Below, piece after piece: positions 23,367 through 35,200 of a DNA stretch of 64,000 nucleotides. Positions within the stretch are counted from its first letter, which is position 1. Each line of letters begins with the position of its first letter. The notes beneath the pieces were generated by a model that saw only the letters and a list, made by a program, of their open reading frames with translations, ran no database searches and was not told where the DNA came from. This DNA comes from Cinnamomum chago (lineage: Eukaryota; Streptophyta; Magnoliopsida; Laurales; Lauraceae), in contig CP142453.1 of assembly GCA_038049695.1 (NCBI GenBank), positions 115,150,001 to 115,214,000 of the forward strand, read 5' to 3'. Made by a program: the position numbers and the translations under genes.

Positions 23367-25641
23367 AAACTAGAAAAACCTTTTTTCAATCAATGATTCA
23401 AATGATTTCATGAAAGACAATGACACTTCCAAGCAGATTTTTCGGAATAGGAAACCCAATGGATCGCAAATGCTGAATCGTTCTCCACTAGAGCTTAACA
23501 TGAAATTGAGACACTTTTCCAATTCACTAGACTCCACCAAATCTGCATGCTTTGCTTAGAGAACATATAGCCAAAATGAAACCTAAACTATTACAAGAAC
23601 ACTCCAATCCCCACCAGCTGGGGCCACAATAAACTTCAACACACCACAAGGAGAGAACCAAACTAGAATCTTTCTCACCTTATAACGGCAAAAGACAATC
23701 CACTCTTAAGGCTATCAAAATCACTTCTCGAAGATGCCCACTCACAATCCAGCATGATATCATCCTCAAATATCGAAGCACCTCTAAAAATATTCCGAGC
23801 ATTTCTTTCTTTCCACACCGACCATATAAGATGTTAAGAGGGAATCAACCTCAACATCACAATACCACACCCCCAAAAAGGAACCAAACCACAAGCCGCA
23901 ATCAAACCAGACAAGGATCCCATAAGACACCACACAAAATACAGCACATGACTAGGAAACGGCACCACAAAGCATAAGAAAAAACACAATGAAGTGAGAG
24001 ATTTACCATACCTCTCGCAAAGAGGACATAGATCTGAGATGTACTCTCACTCCAATATCTTCTCTTCTTTGTATAATCTGAATTTTTACAAGTATCCATG
24101 CAACGTCCACTGTCGGCTATCATAAAACATGATTTCGGGTCTATGTTGGTCGGGTTGAAATCAATATGTATTGGCCCATTTTGTTCCTTGTCTACACAAA
24201 TATTTAGAAAATTAAGAAACTGAAAATCTTTATTCTATTGTGTAGTTCCTTGGTGGCATTGGATATAATGCTCTCATACCATGGCTTCATTTTGTTGTGT
24301 GTGTTGGGTTGTTTGATGTAAGGACCCTTCTCTTAATTAACATTAAGTATCTTAGTGTCCTAGAGGTTGGAGGTCCTGAATACCATGGAACAATTCATTT
24401 GCCTCCACCCATTAGATCCCATCTGAAGCACCTACATAGGTCAATGTCAGGAACAGTGCCATCTGCATTTTCCTAATTCCACTTCCTAGGATTCACATCT
24501 AAACTCTTTTTCCTTTATTTATCCCCCCAGAAGATGGTTTGCATCTGTTCTGCAAACCACTGGAATGAAATATTATAGATTTATGGAACATTTGAGGCTT
24601 GACTCTTAGTATTTTCCTCACTCATCAAGTCCTACATTTAAAACTCTGAATATTGGTCTCAGCTAAAGGGTAGGAAAATGGAGTCCTGTCTCAACATGTT
24701 TCCCATATTCTGCACTACCTAAACACACTAAAAGGTAACAGATATTTTTCCAATGAATCATCTATTTTGTTTGTGATATGGGTACATCTAAATTAGCAAC
24801 CTCATTTACCTCAAATGCAGACATATGTAAAAGAATACCTTTGGTAAGCTATTTTAATCATTTAAACTAATGTCTCATGCTTCCTAAATTCTCAAGTTTA
24901 TGTACAACTGTGTTAACAATAAAAATTCCTTCTCTTTCATTGTTTCTTTTTTCCTCAGAAATTATATGACCAAGGTGCAAGGAACTTCTGGATTCATAAC
25001 ACGGGTCCTCTTGGGTGCTTGCCCCAAAATCTTTTCATGTTTGGAAAAGAGAAGTCTGATAAGCATGGATGCCTGAGGCCTCACAATCATGCTGCCAGGG
25101 TCTTCAATTTGCAACTTCTTGCACTCTGTAGAAGATTGCAGCAAGAATTTGCAGACGCAAGAATAACATATGTTGACATATTTTCAATAAAATTTGATCT
25201 CATCTCCAACTTTAGTAGATATGGTAAGTAATAAAGAGCACTACTGAGAATGCTGTGCTTGTCAAATGCCAACGCCTTGTTTAAGTACCATAGGCATCTT
25301 ATTTAAGCTCTCGTACTTAAGTTTTTGGATTGGTACATGATTTCTTACGCATCAAACTATCAAGTCATGACTTTTATTTTGAATCGTAACTTTCAGGATT
25401 TGAACATCCAACAACAGCTTGCTGTGGATATGGGGGACCACCACTGAACTACGACAGTCGCATTTCTTGTGGGCAAACTAAAGTTTTGAATGGGACTTCA
25501 GTGACTGCAAAAGGCTGTGATGATTTTACTAAATATGTAAGTTGGGATGGAATTCATTACACAGAAGCTGCAAACCATCATGTGTGGCTGCAAATACTTA
25601 CTGGAAAATACTCTTACCCACTGTTCTCTGACAAGATCTAG
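18905..25641 (+). CDS. GDSL esterase/lipase, complete, 369 aa
   Basis: Secreted SGNH/GDSL hydrolase that cleaves ester bonds in the cell wall or apoplast; the exact substrate is unknown. Exons are 18905-19142, 20349-20543, 22417-22583, 24959-25223 and 25397-25641 (TAG), with GT-AG borders and matching phases. Residues 1-24 form a hydrophobic signal peptide. Block I is FGDSNSDTG (residues 35-43, nucleophile Ser38), block II GANFAVAGST (103-112), block III GQND (168-171), and block V WDGIHYTEA with Asp339 and His342. DPPYGQTYFHETSGRFSDGR and HNTGPLGCLPQ place it with the At1g54790/At3g05180 and FXG1-like subgroup. Length and the five-exon plan are usual for plant GDSL genes. Introns 1 to 3 are enlarged by transposons: a hAT MITE, an RTE LINE, TRIMs and an L1 fragment. 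All catalytic residues are intact, so it is probably functional. Confidence 0.95.
19841..20010. mobile_element. hAT-type MITE with perfect 8 bp target duplication
   Basis: A 170 bp element in GDSL intron 1. Its ends are inverted: AGGGCGGACC on the left, GTCCGCCCTTAG on the right. It is flanked by identical 8 bp direct repeats TAACCACA at 19833-19840 and 20011-20018, the target-site length of hAT transposons. The interior is A/T-rich with a 15 bp T-run and has no coding potential. The intact duplication suggests a fairly recent insertion. Confidence 0.88.
21152..21172. other. Alternating purine-pyrimidine tract
   Basis: GTGTGTGCGCACGCGCG in GDSL intron 2 is alternating purine-pyrimidine and includes the palindrome GTGCGCAC, a sequence type able to adopt Z-DNA under supercoiling. 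A second, interrupted GC-alternating stretch follows at about 21225-21245. Confidence 0.55.
21738..22140 (-). mobile_element. RTE LINE 3' fragment
   Basis: On the minus strand the reading includes IEDKIREIHLRWFGYVQHRP, matching the DKIRENRLRWFGHVRRRP block of the copy at 1-990, then the ACATAGTTGCGACAAGGCTT 3' UTR and a (GAT)n tail (CATCATCATCATCATC on the plus strand near 21740). It is a 5'-truncated insertion in GDSL intron 2, antisense to the gene. Confidence 0.8.
22740..23046 (-). mobile_element. TRIM-like LTR and internal remnant, minus strand
   Basis: On the minus strand, starting at 23046, TGGTATTCGAGTTAGAGG resembles a tRNA-iMet primer site and is followed by ATGAGTTCGAAATC. Further along, a purine tract GTGGGGGGAG precedes TGTTGGGAAAGTTCCATGTC, which looks like the start of an LTR. 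This order (primer site, purine tract, LTR start) is a small non-coding LTR element oriented opposite to the element at 23047-23243 and abutting it. Boundaries are uncertain. Confidence 0.45.
23047..23243 (+). mobile_element. Miniature LTR element (SMART/TRIM), 197 bp
   Basis: The 5' LTR is 23047-23100 (54 bp, TGTTAATAAC to GTTATTAACA), followed immediately by a primer site TGATATCAAAGC. An internal part of only 80 bp ends in the purine tract GAGGGGGGGA (23171-23180), and a 3' LTR follows at 23181-23243 (63 bp) with the same ends. This fits the plant SMART class of extremely small LTR retrotransposons. No coding sequence. It lies in GDSL intron 3. A 5 bp target duplication was not found. Confidence 0.7.
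23333..23364. repeat. (TA)n microsatellite
   Basis: About fifteen perfect TA units in GDSL intron 3, just beyond the miniature LTR elements. Confidence 0.93.
23390..24130 (-). mobile_element. L1-type LINE fragment (reverse-transcriptase zinc-binding region)
   Basis: Minus-strand frames include LCERYGKSLTSLCFFLC and, further on, LIWSVWKERNARNIFRGAS, the hallmark of the region after the zf-RVT domain in plant L1 elements (IWxxWKERNxRxF), followed by ILDCEWASSRSDF-like sequence. Stops interrupt it. It is a partial copy in GDSL intron 3, antisense to the gene. Confidence 0.72.
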
Positions 25642-25879
25642 TATTCAACTGTGTTTGGTGTTATTCCTTCTGAGTCCTGAGAAAATGGATTCCAATAATT
25701 ATTTTTAATTACTAGTAAGAATATTTTTATAGTGAAGTTCTTCATTCTATATTTGGGCTTTAGGATCAATATATTATTGCCTAATTGGGCTTTAGGATCA
25801 GGATTGCTCATTAGTTTTGTGTAAACTCTCATTTATTGTCCCTGCACTAGTGATCAGAAAACAAAAGAATTTTATGATT

Positions 25880-27060
25880 ACATCATTCAGATGCTTCAGT
25901 CCACCACTCAAAATCACAAAATTCAGATGCTTCAGTTCATAAGCATTCGTTTTCCACGAGGCAAGAATAAAATGGCTAAGAACTGGATCATTTGGTCAAG
26001 ATCAATTCTAAAGATAAAATAGCAATCAGCCTCTGATGGATGGATCAGATTGCTGGTTGAACATTCCCCCTCCTCAGGGAATGGACTCAAACTCGTCAAC
26101 TTTCAAAGACATTAGTAAGATGACTAAGATCAAGGATCACTGTGCTGCTTTTCCACTGGCGTACAAGTCAAATGAACAATCAAAACTAATTGACTGGGCA
26201 CTTGGCACTTCCAAATGCATCCAATAGTATAACTCACTCATTATGGTTCTATGAAAACATTGAAACATTCAAAGAGCCTAAAGTCAAACACATGCCACTT
26301 AAGATTTAAGAGCAGAATAAGTGAAAAGTACACCAAGGATCAGGCTTGCTTGAAGATTTATGAGTCTGTTTTCATTTTTATAGAATAACAGGACCGTTCT
26401 CAGAATATTCACAATCATCAAACCTTCATTTAATGTTGAATTATATCTCACAAAAAAAAATTATAGTTTGAACACCATTTAATTATAAGGCTAGCCCTAA
26501 CATGAATGGTTAATGGGCCATCCGAAAAATTCGAGCAATGATCCATCCATGCATGCTCAATGGGCCCGGCCGGCCCGTATATTGATCAGTATACAAAATC
26601 GTGAACATGTGGTTGGTTGATAACCCTATTTAAATAGACTATGTACGTCCATGGATCACTGATTAGGGTTCCTACTATATTGGTATGTGGATTGGATTGT
26701 CCCCACAACCGGGGTCTCCGACATCCACCTTATCTTTCTACTCAGCTTCTTGTCCCAATCTTTTACTTCTTCTACCCACATTATTGAAGTGTCATAACAC
26801 TGAACTGCACATACGCCCTTATCTTCATTGAGAAATGATCATGTCCCACACATGCGCCCTTATCTTCCTTCAGAAATGATCATGTCCTGCAGACCTGATT
26901 GACCCGTTTGACCCAACCTTTCTTTTTTCTACATTGGGTTACCCCCAATATGTGTGGCAAACTAAAGTGCCAACACCACTCGACCGTGAGTGTGTTGGCA
27001 TGTAACCCACTTTTGTTTGATCTAAACCGCACACATCAATTGCAACCATGCAGAGTAAAA
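25880..27060. repeat. Diverged duplicated segment, copy B
   Basis: Begins about 240 bp after the GDSL stop codon and matches 11270-12540 through a series of colinear blocks. It contains its own internal duplication of about 50 bp: CGCCCTTATCTTC...GAAATGATCATGTCC occurs at about 26815-26848 and again at about 26856-26888. No coding region is conserved between the copies. The ORF at 26036-26227 has no counterpart in copy A. Confidence 0.72.
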
Positions 27061-27409
27061 AATTGGCCTTATGGCAGGGAGATTTGACTAAATATTCAGA
27101 AAAAAAAAAAAAAAAAATTCTCAAGGTGATACGGGCCAAACCAATGATCTGGAGGTAGGAAAGTCCTTGTGCAATTGAGCATTTCTTCCATTCCAAATTA
27201 TTGGGAAAGTTTCTCAAATCCCTCGTGTACAACAACCAACAATATAAAATCTCAAAGTTTCAGGGACATTAAAAAAAAAAAAAAAAAAGGCCAAGTCTCA
27301 GGCCACACAGATTGGTGCACGGGGAAAATATCTGAAAAATACCACCTTCCGAAATTGTCAACCAAATAGAACATACTCTCAATATGGAAAGAACTGATTA
27401 AACACATAA

Positions 27410-28620
27410 GAATCATTCAAGAGAACATGCTCTGGGTGATTGGAGATGGTATAGGGTGTGAACGTGTTCATGGACAAATGGGTTCCAGGTTTGGGTAGGG
27501 TGAAAGATATCCCTCTGAAATAAGGCATACATTGGCAAGATGTTCACATTAAAAGGTGTAGGGACCTCTTGTGCTCAAGGGATGGTCGGGTGGAGTGGAA
27601 CAAACCTCTTCTCCAATCTTTTTGAGCAAGATTTGTCAGATTCCTATTGAAGGGACGGATATCTGCTGTTGGGAAAATTGAGAATGCATTGCAGGAACCT
27701 GCTCCATAAAAGCCATTTATAAATTCCCGCAAACCCGAACAGTAGGCCCACACCTGAGATGGAATACTATGTGGAAACTCTATTTTACCTTCAAAACTCC
27801 AGATCTGTGCGTGTCAAATTCTGATAGACCACTTGCCCACAAGAACAATTCTTCAAAAGATCCTAAATGGCCCATCCACCTGTGGCAAATGTTGACAGGA
27901 GGAAATGGTTGGCCATCTTTTCTTCCGATGTGGGTGAGATAAAGAACTGCATTATTTCATAAATTGGTATGTATGGAAATTGGAAAGCCCGAATAAACCC
28001 ATGGACAGTTCTGAAAAAACAAATCTGTCAATACCATACATGAACCCCACATTGCTAAATGTGGGGTAAAAAAAAGGGTCCCAAACAGTAGCCTACAATT
28101 ACCACAACTTGGGCTCCTACGGGCTGAGTAAAGCTCAACTTGTTTTTTATATTTGCTAGGTTGGGCGATTGGTCAGGAGTTAAAACTTTCAACTTGAAGA
28201 CCCAGGGATAAAGCTTAACTTTGATTGGTCTGTCCAGGGTAATGTGCAAGTTGTGGGTATTGGGAGAATTATAAGCAACCATAATAGTGGCATATGCGGA
28301 ACAAAGACCAACACTGCAACTGCTACAAGCTGATTTCGAAGCCCTTTTGCAAGGGTGAGGCTGACTCAACTGTTGGGGTTTTTTTTTTTTTTTAATCATT
28401 TTGGAAGGAGACAGCATGATCATTCAAGATACTATCAATAATCAGAATATGCTGCCTTTGAACTTAATGCACAAATGGAAACAATTAAAGGCTGTCTTGG
28501 AAGGGATGGAATCATGGGAAACGCACTTTACAGAAGAGAAGCCAACAAAGCAGCAGATAGCTCGGCCAAACTCATGCCACCATACTCTATTCTATTTAGG
28601 AAAGTTTGCCTGAACTATTC
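27410..28620 (+). mobile_element. L1-type LINE 3' fragment (zf-RVT and RNase H)
   Basis: Plus-strand frames give LWVIGDGIGCERVHG, then LPTRTILQKILNGPSTCGKC followed by QQEEMVGHLFFRC, the Cys/His cluster of the reverse-transcriptase zinc-binding domain. Near 28500-28570 comes MGNALYRREANKAADSSAKL, the RNase H C-terminus (REANKxADxxAK). It is broken by stops and frameshifts. It lies between the GDSL and ARABIDILLO genes, which are convergent. Confidence 0.78.
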
Positions 28621-29281
28621 AGGTATCAATATAGAGCTGAATTATCTAATATCAGTTCTTCCTTGCAGGAATCTAGGAAGCATGAAACTAGGGAGCAATT
28701 TACTGAAATGAATGAGGGGATAGTTGAAAATACTTGTACTTTTGGTTGTATACCTCCTGAATAGAATATTTCCACATAATCCATATGAAAACCCATAGCC
28801 AGCAGTTAAGTCTTAAATAGCTTAAAGTCATTATAAAAAAAACACATACTGTAACAAAGAATACAGGATTGCAAAACTGTTGGATACTGGTCTCTTTCAA
28901 CACCCAGTTCCTTCTTTCAGTCACTATATGAAAACCAAAAAAGAAAAAATGAAAAATCACACACAGCTCACTGTTAGCACAAACCAAGCCACCTTACACA
29001 CCAAGGAAGAGCAACGGGAACTCCAAAACTTCTAGTTCCAATGTCCAAAGAGAGCCCATTTCCCAAATTCAGCAGTGGCGGCATTGTGAAGAAATACCCA
29101 CGTTCATTTTCAATACTTGGTTATGGCTCAGATTCTTAAGAAATTCAATTGCTCAGGACTGCAGACACCGCCAAGGCATTTTTCACGCTCAATGGAGGCA
29201 GAATAAGGCAGAGTGCATGAGGAAAGGAGTGAGATTGGACCTCTGATAAAAATTTAAGGTTGCTTTCACCGTTGGCAAAGA
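28621..29281 (-). other. Probable 3' UTR and downstream flank of ARABIDILLO
   Basis: No gene recognised. The stretch follows the ARABIDILLO stop codon on the minus strand and should include its 3' UTR and polyadenylation site; no single site was chosen. Confidence 0.4.
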
Positions 29282-32200
29282 TTAGGTTGAAGGTTTTACC
29301 TGGTAATGCTCAAGGTTCCGAAGTACAATCTTTGCAAAGATTTTGGCTTCAACTGGGCCTGTTGCCGAAGCAGCAGCAGCACGAAGTGCCCGTGCAGCTG
29401 CAGCTTTCTGCAGGAGGTCTACATGATGCTCTGAATGCCTGCCACTTGGGATGGTGAACTGCAATTATGGGATAAAAAGTTGATTAAGGACGAGGACTAA
29501 ATTACTAATTTTATTTTGCATGACTCAATTAAAATAGACAATCAACCACATTTCCAGTAAGACGCTACTTTTTTCTTTTTCCTTTGCTTGGAAGGACATG
29601 AACTCACTCACTCTCACCCCCTAACAGGGCCATTTGGTGTCCCTAAGCAGCTGAGCTAAAAATTAAAATAAAAAAAAATAAAAAAAAAAGACTAGGACCA
29701 TTAAGAGACCACATTAGCAAGTGCAAGCACTGCTTAAAGTTTCAGTTAGCAACTAAGACAATTAAAATAATAAATCACAAGAAGGTAGTGAGAGTAGTGC
29801 AAGTAAGGGTGGAAGACAGTTTTAGCATTTACCTGGAGAAGAGCAAAAGTAGCGCATGCCCTAAGAATAGAAGAATGATTGCGAAGCATGGTAACAAATC
29901 TCCCAATCTCTGCCCCACTGAGAAAAGCAAATATAAAATGAATTGATAAGACAAGCACCATTGACAAAAGCATTGAAAGTTAAATCCATCAACCAATGAT
30001 AAAATATAAGAACTTCAAAAGATTTTATCTCAATAAACCCAAAATTTAAATTCAAATGATTAACAGAATTACAATAACCTATAAAAACAACGAACAAAAA
30101 AGAAACCCAAACTCAAAATCAACATTAAGTCTTTACGGTATCGGTAACTACAAGGTACAACCAGTGTCGATTACTTCAAGAATGGAATTAATGAGAGAAC
30201 AGTGCAAAAAAAATCAGAAAGTCCTAGCACCTCTTCTTTCACTAAAAAGTGCATGATTCGGGAAATGAAGTATAGATAAGCAAGCAAATAAATACATGAA
30301 CCACTGACAGTTCAGTCAAGGCACCTTTAGTCTCAGTGACAACAGGGATCAGTCACAACGTTGGAAGTATCATTCCCCAACCACTGCTCCAATATGGTAA
30401 ATAAATAAATAAATACATAAATAACCTGCATCTCAGATGTCCTGCTTCTTGAATGCGGGCGAGTTCAGCCACTTGTGCTAAAGGTGCAGGAGTTGAAGAT
30501 GAAGCAGCAGCAGAGAAGAGTTGCGGATCTGAAAATGTTGACACAAATTCTTCTATATGCTTCAGTGCCATCCTTCTAGCACCATCTAAGTTTACACTCT
30601 TTGAAATGCCTTCTGATGAAAAACCATTTGATGCAACCGCATCCATCCTGAGAAAGATGAACAAGTAAACTGATTAGAAGGTCATCAGTGAATTAACCCT
30701 ATTCATATAGGTTAAAATCGTTATTCATAGAAAATGCAAACAATAGATGAAGCAACAAAACCCATTGATGGTTTGACATCATCGGCACTTGAAAAGGAGA
30801 TAGCGATAGCAGAGACAAAAGAAAAGACAACCGTGTACCTTCCATCAAACATGTAAGCCAAAGCCAATGCAGCCATGAAGCGAGCCATTTTAGATGCAGA
30901 AGACGAACATAGATGTACGAGGGCGGGAACACCCCCTTCTTCCACTATACGAAAAGCATTGCCTGGATTAAAAGCAAGGTTCCAAAGTGCCCCTGCAGCA
31001 GTCTCATGGACATCCTGAAGTAAAATAAAATGTTACAACTTCTACCGGATAAATTTGGAAATAGCTAGCTGTCATGGTATATGTGTACGCTTTATTAGAC
31101 ACTTTAAGTATATGATAATTATAAAAATTATGTTTGATATATGGATGAGTAGTAGCGAGTGTGAGAACTACCTGTGGAGAGAAAGATGAGTTCCCGATGA
31201 CTATAGGTTTGCATTAGAGGTCAGCCCTAATCCCTTATCTCTTTGCACTGATTATGGATAAGTTAATTGTTCATATTTAAGAGGAGGTACCATGATGTAT
31301 GGTGTTTACAGATGATATGGTGTAAGTGGATGAATCAAGAAATGGTGTGAATGCAAAACTTGAGAGATGGTGGCAGATTTTAGAATCCAAAAGCTTTATA
31401 ATAAGTTATACAAAGACAGAATATATGGATTGCAACTCCAGTGGGCATATACAAAGAGCTGAAACTACTGTGCAAACTGAAGCCAACGAGATACCACAAA
31501 GAGATTCATTCCATTACCTTGACTCGATAATGAGTAAGAATGGAGAGATTGATGAAGATATCGAAAATAGAATAAAAGCGGGATGGTTAAAGTGGAGACT
31601 TGCTATGGAGTGCTTTGTGATCAGCGCATGCCAACAAGATTGAAGGGAAGATTTTACAGGACAACGATTAGGCCAACTATGACCTATGGAACAGACTGTT
31701 GGCCAATCAAGAAGCAACATAAGCAAAAAATGGATCTAGCAAACCAACAACAGCGTTGGTAAGAAAAAGTATGGCTATGTAGGTTGATGCCCCACCAAAG
31801 GATAAGGGGTAGGCCAAAGAGGAAGTGGATAGAGGTAGTAAAAATAAATCTTAAATGAGGATTTTGCTCAGGATAGATTGGAATGGAGAAACATAATTCA
31901 TATAGCCGACCCCAACATAGTTCGAACAAGGCCTTGATAATGATAATGTTTTAATATATATGGATAACAAAAGTACCATGTTTCGTGCATAGTCACCTGA
32001 TGGACTACAGTGTTTATGACTCAGCAAAGGATAGGTACACACTCTTTGACATCATCTGCACAAGTGCATTGTACACTGCTGCAAGTCCATTTGTTTACAG
32101 TGTGTTTGATTGCAAACTATTCATTTCATAGGTGTAAAAACTACAAACTATAATATGTCCCCACATAGAACAATTATAACAGCTTTTAGTCTGTGGACAC

Positions 32201-35200
32201 ATACATAACCAGGAAGAAATATTTATCATTTTTCCCTTTAGATGGCAAAAGCCACACTGGTTCCCCTTTTGTGACAGAATATTATTAATTTGTGTAAGAG
32301 AATGCAGCAGTTGTGTCACAGAAGTGTCTCCTGATACACACAAATGACTTTTTTTTTTATCGGTAACACTAACTTATATTAAAACGATAAGATGTTACAG
32401 CCAGCCCTCCACAATGGACAAAGAACATGAGTGTGTCCGTATAAGAGATATATAACAAACACAAAACAGAACTACTCTACAGAAGCACTTAAATTACATG
32501 AATGATTAAACCCTTGCTTAGCTAGAAAATCCGCCATACCGTTGGCAGACCTACTAACACACTCAAACGAGACCTGAAACTTAGATGCTAGAACATAAAT
32601 CTCATCGAAGTAGAACTGCATCTTCTAGGGACCCCTAGATGATTTCACCCAAGAAATGGCATTTAGAGAATCACTTTACACTATTAAACTATGTTGGTAA
32701 GAGGCACCATAGATAATACAAAGAAATGAAATCAGCACTCAATTTTACAATGGGCCTTAGATAATTCTCTTTGACAACTCTGAATTAACAAATAAATCTC
32801 TTTGACAACTCTGAATTAACAAATAAATAATGATGATGATGATGATGATGATTATCAAATTATTGATCTAGACGCCCTTTTGAATAAATATATTAAAGTA
32901 TAAAGTCTGATTGACTCTAAATAATTACAACCACTAGGGCTCGCGAAACAAGACAGGATTTAAGGTGCTTGCCCATCTTATCCACCATGGCTCACCAATT
33001 CACATCCCGATGCATGTGCATGCGCACACCTGCACATTCATGCACTCACACACCAATTTGATTTCTTCAGAGTTCAGACCAAATAACATAAGATCAAAAA
33101 GGATGGGGATTGCAACAAAATGGCAAAAGACCTCGATTCAGAATACGCTATATCTACAGGCAAGGCATTTTAAGATAAAGTAATATAGGAATTTAAATGA
33201 ATATTTTCAAGGATCAAAATTAACCCTAAATGTTATACTTACTTCAACATCGGAACGCGCCAGCGCAATCAGAGGTGCAACGCCCCCTTCTCGTCCAATA
33301 GCAATGCTAAAGGGAGAAAAAAATAAAAATTGAGAGAGAGAGAGAGAGAGAGATTGCATTTATCACTAGACAGCAGTCACAAATACAGCATTTTCTACTA
33401 AGAAACTACACAGACTTCACATGTAAGAGCACCGTCGTATGATAAAAGAATATTGTTCTAATTAGGAAATTGTGAGAATTGAAGTCCTTTTCTTTCATTG
33501 GTAACATGACTCGAACTCACAACCTCGTGTTTGCAAAAATGTGCACCTTTCAACTCACGATAGAAATCACCATACAATGTGCAGTTCTAATCTTAATCAT
33601 GTAGATTCTTCTAAAAGAATAATTGAGAGCAAGAGTAGGATGAATCAAAGAGAATAATACATGATGCAACTGACAGAGTTGCTAGCCAGTAATCCCAAAA
33701 CCAATTGCAAAGGAAACTGCACAAACAACTACTTAAAACCCCCCCTCGGGCGGGACAATGCCCGGATCCAAAGCACACACCCGCACAAGACTATTACATG
33801 GCATGGGGCCTTCTTTCCATGCGCACTTGCGCCTGCACAAACACACAACATGGCATGGGGAAATTTTACCCTACGTGGTTTCGAACTCAAGATCTCTGGC
33901 TTTGATACCATGACAGAGCTGCTAACCAGTAATCCCAAAACCAATTGGTGATAGGAAACTGCACAAATAATTGCTTAACAGGATCTTTCAGGGGGAAAAA
34001 AACAAAAAACAAAAAGGACAGCAGGTTCCGAATGATATGTGGCTTATATGACGGTGAGATGATGATGGTGGTGACGGTAAATGGAGTTTTAGCACACGGT
34101 AATGTTCAAGGTTTTAAAAATCAAACTCTAAGGGGCAACTCCGTCCCCTCAAGTCAAGTAGTCGGCCAAGTTGTACAGAGTAACACCCTTAAGCCCAATA
34201 AATTTAAATATATATAGTAGAAAATAGAAAATATAGTTCTGTTGAATCTATAATTGTAAGACTTGTTGTGTTTCATTAATTAATAATGAAATTAAGTTGG
34301 TACAGGTGCATAAATCTGTATTGCATCAGTAAGATGAATAGTACTACTGATCTTCAAATGCTTCAATTGTAAAATTGAAAAAAAAAAATTAGTAGTCTTG
34401 ATAACCTAAAATCAGCACAGAATGTCCCTAAGAGTCTCACATATTCCCATAGCTTTCCCAAATAGAAAAATAGGGCATAAGTGTGTTTAAGGCCAAAAAA
34501 AAACGTGGCTTGGCCAATATTGGACCCGGGAGTGACTAGACTCAGCACCTGCCAAGCCCGAGTCAACGACTCAGCAGATTCTTAAAACCAACTAATTCCT
34601 TTAGCATCATCATCGAACCCTTGCCCCATCCATCTGAGATCGGCTTTGTGAATTCTTCTAGCCAAGATCTTTTTCAAAAACTGGCAGTGGCACACAAAAT
34701 TATGAAACCAGAGGGGAATAAATACAAACCTGTTAGCTTCTGAGACTGACAATCCCCACAAAGCACCTGCAGCCCTTTCTTGAAGTCCATGAGAGGCGTT
34801 TGAACATGTTTGTGCAAGAGCAACCTACCAAATAAAATATGAGTGTTGACTGAATTAAAAAACAAAAATTATATTAGCCTAAAACCTGAAGGCTATTTAT
34901 GCATGTTCATTATTCTGATATCAAATTTTCATATCAACACTATAACAAAACCAGAAAGAAAAAACAGTAAAGCACACTTTAACAGGGAAATCCAACATTT
35001 CTACCCAAAAAAAAAAAAGGGAAACCCAACATACCATCCAAAAGAAAACATAATAAGAAATAATAATTTTAAAACCTTCCATATGTTAAAGGCAGGTGTC
35101 TGTATGCGTCAGTTGTTTCATAGAAATGAGACGCGTAATTCTACTGTTTAATGTTCAACAGTAAAAATGATGCAAAGCCAATGACCCAATGCAACCTGAC

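Noticed and set aside
33661-34217. ORFs of 66 to 96 codons
   Set aside because: They run through the TRIM LTRs and internal region and are not conserved proteins.
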